Counted from the first letter of the stretch, positions 23,911 through 36,618 are shown. The stretch is 64,000 nt of DNA from Symbiodinium natans (GCA_905221605.1 CAJNDS010002258.1:474606-538605), one strand, 5' to 3'. Program-made: numbers and translations. The notes: generated by a model not told the origin, from the sequence alone.

Positions 23911-26245
23911 ACCCTTAAAAGGGAACCCTTCTTAACCTTCTTCTGGCTCTCTAAAGCAGGGACATGATTCAGAGGGTCTTTTTCCCCAAAGGTCCCCCTG
24001 ATCCTATCTCCTAGCGGAAGAACAACAAACCCTCCACGCAGGAAGGATCGGATGATTGGCTGATTCTGTTGTTACGTTGTTATAGTAACATATGAGTAAT
24101 ATTGATTGATATATTAGCATATGCACAAAGTGATATGAATGTTTTCATATAGTAATGATTATGATGCAGGCCATGTTCTGTTTGCAGAAATTAACTTCGC
24201 TGTTTTACACGAGAGTCTCTGGGGAATTTGAATCCTGTACCTTCCTCAAAGCGGCGAACTGAACACCAAGGGTCATCCGGGAATGACAATGTGCATTCCT
24301 TTGCATCTTGGACTCACGGATGCCTTATGATTCATGATGCCATTCAGCACTGTGGTGGTGGTTGTTGCTGATTGCCAGTTACGGACGGTGCTGCCTCCGT
24401 TGTTGACAAACAGGAAACCCATGTACCCATCTGCTTGGGCATGGACTGAGGTTGTTAACTCAAGCCATTATCTTCCAGAGGCAAGGTGCCATCAGTGCTC
24501 GCCATAAACCCCGTCATCAGCGTACCACGTAGGACAGCTTTTTGCATGTTGCTTGACAGGTCATTGTGACCTCTATGGAGGCCCATGCTGAAGTGCCGCA
24601 GGTGCGGCAGAGCGATGCAAAGATTTGAGTGGTCCCGAAATGTTCATCCGTGCTTCACGACCTTAGGTTTAGAGCCCGTCATGAAGAGGTTAAGAGACAA
24701 CCTTGACTCAAGTCAGGCCTTCAGCTTTCGGAGAAATTTGACTGAACGTCACATGGAGCCTTGGCAGCCGAAGAGTGAAGGTAGGAGGCGTGTGAGGGGA
24801 TGTTTAGTTTAGGAGCTGTCAGAAGAGAGCAGCCTAAATCTTGGCAAGGAAATGCTGCTGCGGAGTCTGCATGGCCTTGGCGGCTTTGCCCTGACGCTGC
24901 TTGCAGAAACTGGTTATGAGCAGTACCGGCCTAAGCTTTAGTACTTGACGTGTCGCGACTGTGCACTGTGCCTTGTCGAGGCGTTGTTTGGTGGCACCAG
25001 GAATCCTGGGCGACTTGGGATTTGCCGCTACCTGCTTGCAGTAAGTTGCACAAGGTAGGCCAATACATGTTTCGAGCACCGCTTTCTTTGTCGTAGTTCT
25101 ATTCTCAGGCTGGACCTTTGCGCAGGGGTTTGGATCGGATAAATATCTGGTAGTGTGGCATGTGGGCGCTGCAGGTTTCGCAGACATTCACGTGGCAGCT
25201 GAATGGTGTGAGCGCCGAGCTGGTCGACAGTTTGGAAGGCCGGATGATGAGGGATGTGGACTTTTTTTGCATGTTCTTACCGTCCGGCGAAAGTATTCCA
25301 CGCTAGGAAGCATCCAAGACCCCCAAGGTTCACAACCGACACATGCATCCACGAGCTCTGCTCAACATGGGAAGTAAAGCAAGATTCACTTGCGCACACG
25401 GGGGGAATACGAAGATCGAAGCACGCTATTGGCAGAGCGGCCATGCAGAGCCTTCGCAGGTACGATTCTTCTGGCATGCCTGGAAACCGAAAACGCAGGA
25501 AGGCCGGGCTTGACCATATACGTCGCAGAATAGCCAGTTGTTTCTCTAGGACTTGGTTGAAGCACCGTATAGTAACTGCAGCACATGATCGGGGATTGAT
25601 GCGCAGGCTGCTCGCGCAGCTCAAGCAGCAAGGCCGAGCATTCATGCCATGCGTGCATGTGACCCTTGGCTCATTGCTTCTGGGAGCGGAGCAACCTTCC
25701 TTTTTTGCCTTTTAATTGGATGCGCATCGGCTGTTGTGGTCGTGAAACCGCGGTTTTGAAGGTGTGTTTCCAAGCGCAGTGCTGCTTCCGGTTGCAGAGC
25801 TTCCGGTGTTGATGGCACAAATGGGAGAAGATGCGATGCTTGTCTCCAAATGGACTAAGAAGTCGAGCCAGGTGCTTTGCGTTCCGTTTGAAGAGGACTT
25901 CCGATGCCTCCCATCCTTGCGTGATGCAAGGAACTGGCTCGTTGGAGTGGATTGTTGGGACACCAGCCCTGTGCACGGGCAGCATCCGCTGAGCCTCAGG
26001 CCACGAGAGCTTCCTTTTGTTGAGCATGGTTCTCTCGACCATTGCTCTCGTATCCACGTGTTGTGGGAGCTAGGACGGATTACAGCCGCGCCAAGTTCGT
26101 TGCGGAGTATCGACAGCGGTACCTCGCTCCTCGTCCCTGTGAACTGGCCATCCCTGCACCGTGTTGCTCCTTCGTTAGTCACATATCCACCGAAGCAGCC
26201 CGGAAGCACATGTAAGGCGGAATCAAACAGTTGTTAGTCGCTTCG
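23911..26245. other. no confident gene
   Basis: AT-rich around 24065-24165. Short frames at 24585-24812 (Cys-containing) and 25764-26237 (+) have no recognised motif. The latter runs up to the fifth LHC copy. The last 45 bases or so resemble the flank upstream of LHC copy 1. Confidence 0.3.
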
Positions 26246-26329
26246 CCGAATCGTTTGGGCTGAAGAAGGGGTGACAGCCTCCTTCCAGGGACACCTCTCG
26301 TGTTCTCGGCGTAGCTCGCGTGCTCCACG

Positions 26330-29123
26330 ATGGTCGCCATGTCCAAGATATCGGCCTTTGCCACAGGAGCAGCTGCGGTGACTGCAGCGACGGCCTTCGT
26401 AGCGCCACAGACGGCCAGGCAGTCGACGCAGCCAACGCTCCGAGGCACTCAGCAGAGGTCCGCCGCAGGGACCAGCGCAGCAGGCGTTAGCCTTGGCCTT
26501 GGAGCCATGGGCCTGGCTGCGGCCCTGGTGCGCCCGGCGCTGCCGGCGGTGCGGGCGGGCGTCGTGCGCTGCGCCTACGACGCCTCCGGCGAGATTGGTG
26601 CATGCGACCCCCTGCTGTTCTGGGACCCAGTCGGCTACTGCCAGGACGGCTGCACAAAGGAGGACTTCGACCGCCGCCGCGCAGTGGAGCTGAAGCACGG
26701 AAGGCTCTGCATGGTCGCCTCGATCGGCATGCTCTGGCCGGACGTCTTCGGCAAGTTCGATGGCTACTTGTCGCCATCACAGAACTTGAAGTTCGCGGAC
26801 GTGCCCTCAGGAATTGCTGCGGTCAGCAAGGTTCCGCTGGAGGGATGGCTTCAGGTCCTGCTGGTGGCGGGGCTCATTGAGACGCAGCTCTTCAAGGATC
26901 AGTCCTTCGGAGGCTTTGCCTATGGCAAGTACGGGGCAGAGCCGGGCAACTTCGGCACTGGCTACTGGGGCAGGAAGATCCAGGACCCAGCCGAGCGTCG
27001 GCTGAAGCTGACCACCGAGCTGAACAACGGGCGGCTGGCAATGATTGCCATGGCCGGGATGCTGATCCAGAATGGCCTCACCGGCCAGTCCCCGATCGAG
27101 CAGCTGCAGGCTGGCCACTACTCGCCCTTCAACGATGGCCAGGGCTTCTTCGCCTTCGACCCTTCCCAGGAGCTCGGCGCCTGCCCTCCCCTGGGCTACT
27201 GGGACCCCTTTGGCATGATGGCGTTCCAGGACGAGGAGAAGTTCCGCCGCAACCGCGAGCTGGAGCTGAAGCACGGAAGGATCTGCATGGCCGCCACCAT
27301 CGGCATGATCGTGCCTGACCTCTTTGGCCGTTTTGGTGGCTACCTCTCACCCAGCGCAGGCCTCAAGTTTTCGGACATCCCCTGCACGATTGAGGCCATC
27401 TACAAGGTCCCGACCTTCGGCTGGTTGCAGATCTTTGCTCTGGCCGGCGCCATCGAAGCCAAGAACCAGGCCTTCCCAGAGAATTATGGCTATCCTCCCT
27501 TCTGGGGTCGGATCAACACCCTTGAGCCAGAGGAGAAGCAGAAGAAGCTCTTGGCGGAGATCAACAATGGACGTTTGGCGATGGTTGCCATGGCCGCCAT
27601 TGTGGCACAGAACGGTGCCACCGGCCAGTCCCTTGTCGAGCAGTTCACCACAGGAAATCTGAACCCCTTCGTGGGTGGCTATGCTCAGCGCGAGGCCTCG
27701 GATCGCCTGGCGCTGCGTGCTGAGTTCGGCTCCGGCGCAGGCAAGTCCACGGCCCTCCCGTGGGACCCCATCCCAGAGGGCCTCACCAACGACATCTTCA
27801 ACCCGGTCTACGTGGGCGACGTGGGCTTCGACCCTGCAGGCGCGCCTGGCATGCGTTGGCATGCGCCGGCATGGTTCGGAACATTTCGGAACGTAAGAGA
27901 GGAACGCTATAGGAGTGTTCTCGGAGTGGTACAACGTGCGGTGTGCATCATGTGCTGTCATCATCTCTCCTCTTGCGGGCCAGGCTTCGCCAAGAACCAG
28001 CGACTGCTGCCTTGGTATCGTGAAGCCGAGCTTGCGCACGGCCGCGTTTGCATGCTGGCAGTGCTCGGCTACACCGTGCCTTTGCCACCGATTGCAGGAA
28101 GTATCGCGTGGTAGATGTCTTCGGCGCTTCACAGTCTCTCCTGCATGTGCAACTTTCCGAGGTGCAGACTGCTGGCGCCAAGTTCGAGCCCTTCATCACC
28201 CGCTACCCGACGGACTCGGCGGACCCCCTGAAGGCGGCCACGCAGGCGGGGTGCTGGCAGTCTGTAGCAGAAGGCGTACGCAGGTCCGACGTAGGCGCAA
28301 GGCCAGTGCACAGATGTGTGAAAGAGCATGTCTCGAAAAGAAGGCGGGCTTGGAGCCTATTGGAGCCTGAGGGGTGTTGTATTTTGCATAGCTGCATCAC
28401 GCTGTGTGCGGGATGGTGTAGGTGCCCATCATCGGCTGGCTCCAGATCATCGTCGTGATCGCCCTGTCTGAACTGTGGCGCTACGAGAACGCTTCTGGGC
28501 AGCAGATGGATCAGACTGCAGCATGGCATCTGCACCCTGTGTGACCATGCCGTGGCATGTGTGAAAGCTGTGGAAGGGTTTCGAAAGTGGTCTCTGGCGC
28601 CAGGTCATTAGCAAGTACTCTCAGGGAGTCCAGCCTGGAGACCTCGGCTGGAACCCGACCGCTCCCGTGAGCAGCCCACGCCCCAAGTGGCCGGCGCCTG
28701 AGTGTGTCGCACCCGCACTTGTGCGGCGCCTTGTCGCCATCGCGTCCCATCACAGGCCCAGAGAAGCCCTTACTCTTGACACTGGATGGCACGCCACGGT
28801 CGCCACGCATGAGGTTCGGGCCGACCTTCACCGCCGCGTACCAGCCGGAGGACATGTCCACCCATCGCGCGACGCATACTGTTGTTGGGGTTGTTGGGGT
28901 AGGCGGGCCATAGGCCAAGAGACGGTTTCCAAAGCTGCTTCTTGAGCAGGAGTGGAACAACATGAAGTTGCGGGAGATCAAGCACTGCCGTTTGGCCATG
29001 GTGGGGTTCTTCTTCATGGTGCTCCGAAACGCATCCACAGGCGAAGGGCCGTCGCTGCTGCCGAACTTGGCGGCGGCAGAGTTCCAGTCTTCCGTCGGCG
29101 ACTTCATTCCCAGGGACATCTGA
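26330..29123 (+). CDS. three-domain chlorophyll a/c-binding LHC polyprotein, copy 5
   Basis: Exons: 26330-27839, 27984-28075, 28162-28245, 28422-28490, 28604-28689, 28814-28850 and 28950-29123 (683 residues predicted). It lies 8.3 kb beyond copy 4. Intron 1 is 144 bases (five longer), a multiple of three with no in-frame stop, so the unspliced frame runs 594 codons to 28114 and includes the first helix of domain 3. Intron 3 is the long form and intron 6 has the ATAC form, a combination seen in no other copy. The 9-base tandem repeat near the intron 6 acceptor is reduced. Homology to the array ends near 29151, 28 bases past the stop. Its upstream flank resembles that of copy 1, not the array spacer. 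Confidence 0.87.
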
Positions 29124-29151
29124 GAATCTGAGAGGTTTTGTCGTTCAAGGC

Positions 29152-30700
29152 GCGCGGGCGCCAAACATGAGCTACAGAGTGTAGCCGCCGATTTTTTTGG
29201 AGTCTTTCCCACTTCGCGCTCGACTTGTACAGAAGCAGGAATTACTGTAGAGGCCATGGGTGACGGAAATGACAGACTGCATCCTGCGTGGATGATCCGA
29301 CAAAAGAGCCAGGTCAATGCCACGAGCCACATACATCGACATACATAGCTTTGCTTTCTGGACAAGCTTGTTAAACTTGGAGCCAGAGCCATCCCAACGA
29401 ATCGGCGAGTATGTAGAATAAGTAAGGTCAAACCTCCATGGAGAGACTTTGCGTTTTACGAGAGCCCACGAGCAGGAAGAGAGAATGTCATGTATGGCAA
29501 CCTGCTGACTACCCAATTGCATGCGGGTCTTCGCCAAGGCCACGCCCGGCCTGGCGGCTGCGGAGGCCAGGGCCACATCGTCCACGCAGGGGTTGATTGT
29601 GTGGTGCTGCGCATGGTAAGTGGGCGAGATTGAGCAGCACGGTGGCGCAGAGCGGCAACGGCATTCTGAGCTCAGGCTGTGGCTGCCTTGGAGCTGCTAC
29701 TAATCGCCATCATTCGGGAGGGCGAAGATGGCGACGGCCGGGGTGGGGACAAGCGCGGTGCCTGTCGCAAGAGTTCGCAGAAGCTTCTCCCACTTCAAGC
29801 CAATGAAAGTGCGGACATGTCGGAAATCTCAAGATATCTTTCAAGATGTCTGTCAAGCGGTTCACAGACTGCTCTGTCAGTCTTGGCTGCTTTGGAGTCG
29901 CTTGCAGTGGTCGCTTGGTTGCATGAGCACGGTTGCCAAGAATCTTGCACGACCGTGAATGAGTGGAGGATTATGGTTTGGGAGATCATGGGCGATCAGT
30001 CATTTCCGTTTGTTGGTGCGGCTTTCCTTTGTGCAAAACTCCCATATGCATCCCAAGGAAACGGTGGTTGGCTACTTCAATTTTGCCATGGGTGTGGAGA
30101 ACAACACCTGCCGGGTGGCCGCATCCTCGATGGAGGGTTGCTAGCCTCATAAGTCGAGAACCTCACAAGAACAGATGTGGCAAAACTATGAGGGAGTTGC
30201 AGTCCAGCATCTTATGGACGAAATGAATCTGTGAAGAGTAGGTGGAGTACTACCGCTGCTTGCCCCGACTAGGTCCAGGTGCTTGCAGATTGGACATTGC
30301 CGGTGGCGGTGTTCCCGGAACCTCTCAAGGAAGTGGAACTGCGTCAAGCGTGTCTGCGGTACTTTGGTCGTTTTTCTGCTGTCTCAGTCCGCCGGGCCAA
30401 AACCCTTGTGCTGCAAACCCATATAGAGGGTGTGCTGATGTGTTGGAACATTGAATAAAGGCCATCTTTTAGTGGCAACGACAAGGGTTTTGTGACCATC
30501 TGAAAGCCGCTACATGTTAATGATGTTTTTTCATGGGGGTTGTCGTGCGTCTTCTTACTCCTGTCAGGGTCTTTCCACCATTATCGTTAACATCATTGTT
30601 ACAAGCGCACGAAGTCAATGTAGTTCGCACGTGCACAATCAGAATATATCAAGAGAAAAGAGCGAAAAAGAACCCCCCAAAACTAGTATTAAATAAGTGC
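29152..30700. other. no confident gene
   Basis: Starts abruptly with CGCGCGGGCG where LHC homology stops. Short open frames lie on both strands (29172-29585 -, 29679-30152 +). The + frame near 30040-30150 has a stretch beginning HPKETVVGYF that faintly recalls MPN-domain proteins, too short to call. Confidence 0.25.
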
Positions 30701-31511
30701 CCCTTTAAAATTGTTTTCAATGAGTGCCTCACCTGCCTTGCAGGAGCGGGATCTGCTATATCCTGCGCCCAGTTGGGACGTCGCATTGGCAAGTTGCCAC
30801 ATCACTGCTCATGAAAAGTTCAGCAAACCCATGGAAGATTCCCTAAACCATAAGCCATAAACATAAACACTCAACCCTGACCAGATCGTTGTGGCAGGTT
30901 AGAAACTGCACATCAGCAATGCCGGCCAATTCTCGCTGCTGGGCTTCACTTGCTTTGCAGGCATCTTGTGCCCTTGTTGTAACTCCAGCCACCAGGACCC
31001 AAGATGGGACCTTAAGTCAGATAAGTGGTCCATAGCTCACTTGCGGAACCTACTACGGATAGGAAACGGTCCGAAGCCCTGGTGCTTCAAGGTTGGGGCT
31101 TCAACGGCGCAGCGTGCAGCCAATGCCCTGATGGCCAGGAAGCTGTTTTCAGGCTCGTTGCTTGTAGCAAGCATTGCAGACTTGAACCCTCAGCCCCAAA
31201 GAAGCCCGGGGAGGTGGCAAAAACCTTTTTAACCCTTTCAAAACCAGCTCTCAAACCCCTAAACTAAACCGTAGAACCCAGGTAGAACCCCTGAGAACCT
31301 AGACGCCCCAAGAATCTTGTCCCGGCAGAGGTGTCAGTTAGGCGGGTCTGGAGTGCCAGCTGGGCAGCTGGGCATGTGAAAAGCCTGATAGGGGCCACGA
31401 ACCCGAATGCAGGCATGCGTTACACACACGGCGAACATACCAGATACGTCTCGCGGCACGAGATCCGAAACGATGCGTCTCTTCTCCTTTCTCTTCCTCT
31501 TTTCTTTTTTT

Positions 31512-31549
<38 letters not shown>

Positions 31550-34500
31550 CCTCTCTCTCGCTCTCTCTCTCTCTCTGCCAGACAACAGCAAACTTGTCGC
31601 GTCAAATTTTCGCCCCACAACACAAAACGAAGGTCTAAAAGTGACGACAACAGCGCACCCCACCTTCCTCATCCTTGTAGTTGCGCATTTGAGACGCCAG
31701 CAGCGAACGAATGTCCAAAGACGACGCCAGTTACGAGGATGGCGCGCCCCACGTGCTTCATCCTCGTAACTGTCAGCACATTTGAGGCGTCAACACCAAA
31801 CCAAGGTTCAAAAGTTACGACAGCTATGAGGGAACACAGGGACCCTTCTGCTACATGACACGTCCCGGAACAACCACAGTCGGACATCTCGTGCGAGCAC
31901 TGTACTGCATGCATACATTCCGAATCTTGTGGCTGCTGTGACATGCTGGAAGCCCGCTTGTCACGTTTGGCTTGACTGTCCTATAGAGTTTACCCCTCAG
32001 TGTGGCTGCACTTCATGTGTCCAAAACTACTGCCAACAGCTCTAAAGGAATAGAGCGAGCTCTTTGAAGGACGGAGCTGCAGCAGAGGCATTGCCGCGAT
32101 TGTCCGGTTGGTCCTCTCCTTGGCCAGAAGCCACCAAGAACCAGCGTGCTTCTCCACTTGGGTCACTTGAGGGGGTTGCATGAGGACGTTTTGTGAATGA
32201 TTGACCGGCCTGATGTGTTCAGAGTGCTTAGCACCTTGGCAGTGCCAAACAATCTGTTGGATGCGTCAGAAAATGCAATTGTGCATGCAATTGTGCATGC
32301 GTTTTCCTTCCACCTGTCATGTGTAAGGCAAAGTGCTCATGGTACGCAATGCTGTGGAAGGCCATGCGCCAAACCTGTCCTGTTCTGTAAGCTGACGCTC
32401 CTTGCAAACTGCACATGCCGAGACCATTGCAAGCAAGTGCCTCTTGCACCGATCCTGGCAGGCTCTTGCTTACTTGATTGCTCACCAGGCCATTTCCTCA
32501 GGATCAAAGTGTGCTAAGATCAGAAATCATTTGGGCTACGCTGAGGCTAAAGGCCCAAAGTTTTGCTGACAGTGCTCATGATGCCGCAGGCTTCTTTGAG
32601 AATGCCGGCGCGTGCGACCCGTGTTCGAATGGCACCTTCCGCTCAGAGGCCACCAAATCTAAGTTCACCTTGACATTGATCAGCCGGAGCTGCTGTTCTT
32701 TCTGTTGGTCAACCGAAGACCCCCAGCAAGCAAGAGGGTGGGGGGGGTGGGGGGTGGGGGGGGGGGTGGCAGTACTGCTAGGGGGGGGGCGGGGTGGGGG
32801 GTGGGCAGGAGGTCTTCACTGACGCCGCCCCGGCTGGGGTGGGCGGATAGCTGCTGTTCGTTTGCGAGAGCTCCTATGGCAATGTTACAGGTGTTGTAAC
32901 ATCGGGAAAGAGAGACTCGGCTTGCCAGGGCATGCCCTCCCATGAATGCCATGCCTGCCCTCTGGGATACTTCAGCCAGCTGCGCCGAACCCAGCCATGG
33001 CATCATGCGTCGATAATTGGGCGGAGGGGTGATAGTAGGGCGTACTAGAATCCTAATTAAGGACTGTTAGTACTAAACCAGTAGCGAGCGAGAGCCGGTC
33101 GTGTGGGTAAAATGCCCAGGGGCCTCGCGCAATGCGAGAGGTGCTGGGCGGGCACCTTCGGGCCCGCTGAGGGGCTGCTGGGTCCCTGGATCTGTGGACG
33201 TTCACCCTTGAAACATCAATACAGAATATGTGTACTATACATTCAAATTCAGTAGGCATGTATCTATCTATGTGTATGTATATATATATATATCTTTGTT
33301 TTATTTGTATGTCATGTTTATACCATAATATAGTTGAGAGGCCGAAGTGCGAACTATGCGCTCCAGGCAGTCGCCTCGGCATAGGAACCCTGTTAAGATG
33401 GATTTACCCATCTCATCGGTGGTCATCATCAGGTACGTTTACGAATGGGGCCGGCTACTCGAGGTGCCGGCGGTGTCCTCCAGGCACCATGCTCGCCCTT
33501 GACTTTCTGAGACGTGTTAATCCGAGACAAGGGCCACCAAGCACTTGCAATTGCCCATGTGATTCTGTTCAGGCCGCTTCTCCGCGAAGTTCGGGGCTTC
33601 CGAGCATCTCGACTTATATGTTACACGAATTTACACACATGCACAGCATGACTTGGGGATCTTTCGCTGGGCCACCGAAAAAGAAGCCCGAGGCATGTCC
33701 TTGGAGCTCAGGTGCCGAAAGTGCGCGAGTGGTACAATTGCCAACAACTCTGGGGCAAGCGTTGCCTGCGACTGCAAAGGAGTAATTTGCAAGGATTGCA
33801 AGGGTTTTGTGGGGATGGTTTGAGAATAAGCTGAACAGGGTCCATGGAAGGGTTTTACCCGGACATCTCCCACCTGAGGCTTGCGACTCTTGTGAACCAG
33901 GGTCGATGAGTGTCCTGGATGCAACACGTTGTGATCTGCCAGGGCCTCGGACTCGGGGAAGATCATCTGTCACGGCAAGATCAATCAGAGCGCTCAGTTG
34001 GCAGGTGCCCTACAGGCCGGCATCAGCCAGGCTACGGCAAATCGTCCTGCATCGAGGCACCGGCCGCTTTGGGCGAGCCCTGCGAGTGTCGGAGGTTGCT
34101 AGCCTTGCTGTCTTTTTCATGGCGCATGGGGCACAGCTATTGTCATTCGAGTTGACCAGTGCCAACATCTGCGTTTTGCAGCGTATCAGCATCGTCACTC
34201 AACTAGAGGATTGTCGTGCGGGATATCGCCGGTAAGACGAACTTGTGCAGGACCATGCCGGCTCTTCAAGTCCATTGCCAGAGCCAGAGCGTACGAGCAC
34301 GCAGCATGAGTTAAAGTAATGGTTTGGGATGTTCCCGGATTCGAGTACCCCCTCTTATAATCCCTATTAAGGACTGCTAGTATAAAGGGTGAACATACCA
34401 TGCCATGGCCAGGCAGGCCGTGGCACGATCAGTGCTGTTTTTCGTGAGCACCTGAGGCCTGGAACTGCCACGCCCTCGAATGCCAAAGGCCGGTCTCTGG

Positions 34501-36270
34501 ATCTGATGTATACTTTCTGCTGCGAAGCTTAGGCTACTAATTCTGCTACCCCCCCTCCAATCCGCCTGTGAGGATATTTCCTGGTACGATACCTCAGTGT
34601 GGGGGCCATAGCTGGCCAGAGTGTCTACAGCGGCGCGATGCGGCGCGGCATCATGCACTGGGCACTTGGAGATTCTTTTGGGTCCCTTGTTGGAGAAGAA
34701 GGCTGACAGCCTTCTGCGGCATTCTACGGCTTTCAGACTTGCCACGACTTTCTGGGATGGAAAATAGAGCAGTGCCCAAGTCAAGGTCAATGGGAGCAGG
34801 CCATCTGCACTGATTGAGCGATGCGATGCTATGCCAGAGGTGGGCTTCTTGTTCTGCAAAGTGCATGCCGCTTTGCTCCTGCAAGCATGCAGAGTTCGCG
34901 CGCAGAGCATCTGCAGAATCAACTGCCAGAGGCATGCTTGACACACGAAGCATGTGCAGAAGGGCATGCCGGTCGCCACTGCGCCACACTCATGACGAAC
35001 AACTTGGCAATCATCCGGGTCTTTTTAGTATCCATTCGTCCAGGCTACTCTTGCCTCCCTGGCTTCATCAGCAGCGGGACTTGCAGCCGGTGTCCAGACC
35101 GACTATGCTGCCTGGCTCTGGAGTAGCAGATGCAGCTTTCAGCCAGTTCGCTTTGACACTTCCCAAGTACCAGTTGCCCTCCAGCTCAGACGGAGTCCTT
35201 TTCGCTGCGTTGCGGGCTGAGTTGGTTATCCGTTGACTCGCACAATCGGCTCTGAATCTGACTCAATGGACCTGAGGATGTATTTCTTTGGCTATGTGGT
35301 TATCATCCAGCTGCTCATGGCAATGGTAGACCTGGCCAGCAAGAAGGACGCAAGTCGGTTAGACAGCGGAGCATGCCTCGATGGTTGCATTGGGCTGGCA
35401 CACAGTATCTTTTGCTGAGTGGTAGACGGGTGGACGTACTGCGTTCTCTGCTTCAAGAAGAGTCTTTGTTTCCGTGTAGGACTGTCACATGATTCTCTTC
35501 AAGATCTTGCTAAACCACTGTATTGCCATGAGACCTGGCAGCAGCTGGCAGCACTGCACGTCATACCATAGAAACTCAACGAGCATACTTCACCGCCGGA
35601 TCAGGGCCGTGCTCGGCTCTCAGATCCAGCGCTACATCACCCAGGCAGCTGCAATCATTAGCCCTGGAATGTTTGGGGCCGGGAAGGTAGTAGGTGCCGG
35701 AAGCCACCGATGTTTGTTGAAGCCAGGCGGGCTTGCGCAAGCCTCAGCTTCAGGCCCATTGCAGCAAGAAGGCTCTCTCTCAAAGGCACCGTTTTTTCCC
35801 TTGGAACCCTTTTTGAATGTTCTTGACAACGCCGAGGCTAAGCGACAACGTGGCCATCAAGCTCATGTTGGAGATCCTTTTGGCCACAGATGGGGTGAAC
35901 CCCTTGGACCAGTTACTAGAGTTGATTGCCGTGACTTGCTGTAGCTGAGCTTGCTGTAGCTTGCCTGCATGTTGAGCTCCTGTTTCATGCCAGGCGCCTG
36001 AGGGCGAAGCAAGCTGGTTCTCCTTATCCTGCTTGATGTGCCTTGGCAAAGTTCGCCCGGGGACACGATGTTTCCAACGCCTCTGGATCGTGGAAATCGA
36101 TCGAAAAGCGAGTGAAAGTCCAGGGAGTCCGTGATCCCCTAATCTCAGGCAGCCGCATCTGGGAGCTGAAAGGCGCCGCCTGCCGACAGCTTAAATCAAA
36201 ACTTGTTTCCACAACCGGGGGGAGGGGGGGGGTTAAAGCCAACCTTCCTGTAATACTACATGAGATCTAG
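30700..36270 (+). CDS. intron-broken gene with GCC2/GCC3-like Cys-rich repeats (partial model)
   Basis: A series of + strand fragments in changing frames carries the CxxC-P-G-(T/Y)-(F/M) pattern of GCC2/GCC3 or ephrin-receptor-like modules. These are 31100-31175 (ACSQCPDGQEA), 32591-32665 (CDPCSNGTF), 32891-33000 (ECHACPLGYFS), 33340-33380 (CELCAPGS), 33432-33505 (CRRCPPGTM), 33710-33790 (CRKCASGTI), 33870-33945 (CDSCEPGSM), 34000-34060 (CPTGRHQPGYGKSSC) and 35030-35125 (RPGYSCLPGF, CSRCP). Downstream are a membrane-like segment at 35265-35335 (YFFGYVVIIQLLMAMVDL) and a helical piece at 35835-35930 (SDNVAIKLMLEILLATDG). This suggests a surface protein with a Cys-rich ectodomain and C-terminal membrane part. 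Many dinoflagellate and alveolate proteins have this layout. Ends and exon joins are not defined; it could extend to about 42 kb or be two genes. Confidence 0.4.
31505..31580. repeat. TC/CT microsatellite
   Basis: T-run followed by a long CTCTCT tract interrupted by CCCC and CG. It breaks any coding frame here and probably lies in an intron or spacer. Confidence 0.85.
32741..32815. repeat. G-rich low-complexity tract
   Basis: GTGGGGGG-type runs on the + strand, probably intronic between two Cys-rich exons. Confidence 0.8.
33031..33085. mobile_element. partial MITE-like element, family member 1
   Basis: Contains AATCCTAATTAAGGACTGTTAGTACTA, the 3' arm of the family found complete at 42736-42844. 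The other arm is missing or decayed. It lies in a probable intron of the Cys-rich gene. Confidence 0.45.
34318..34402. mobile_element. MITE-like element, family member 2
   Basis: The left end TGGTTTGGGATGTTCCC and the right end GGGTGAACATACCATG are imperfect inverted repeats. The interior has CCCTATTAAGGACTGCTAGTA, as in the other members. About 85 bases, with no coding capacity. Confidence 0.6.
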
Positions 36271-36618
36271 AGTTGCCAGTATCCGGTATAAACGGTGACA
36301 CGAACGCCTCGCTAAGGATGGATCAGCCTGGACCTCGATCTTGCTCGTATTTTGCATGTCTCGCTACCGGAAACCCAACTTGCGAACCCTTCAGTGCCCT
36401 TGCAACATGCGTCCAACAGCTTGCTAGAGGACGTCAGCAGTCAAAAGGACCTCAGGCAAAAGGCAAAATGAACCACCAAGTTTTCAAGAATCCTTCTTTG
36501 ACCGGTCAGAAGCCTGTTGCAAAGACGAGATGTGCATCCTGACTTCCCAGCACCCGCAGCTTCCAGCTCCCGAGTCGCCTCAGTTCTATTTATAGGGGCA
36601 ATGCCTACATTGTCCCGT

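Noticed and set aside
26330-28114. The 594-codon frame of copy 5 as a distinct, longer LHC gene
   Set aside because: The extra residues are the same intron 1 sequence that is out of frame in the other copies; the domain 3 exons follow normally. It is treated as an unspliced reading.
30035-30150. HPKETVVGYF stretch as an MPN-domain (eIF3f-like) exon
   Set aside because: A ten-residue resemblance without flanking domain sequence is too little.
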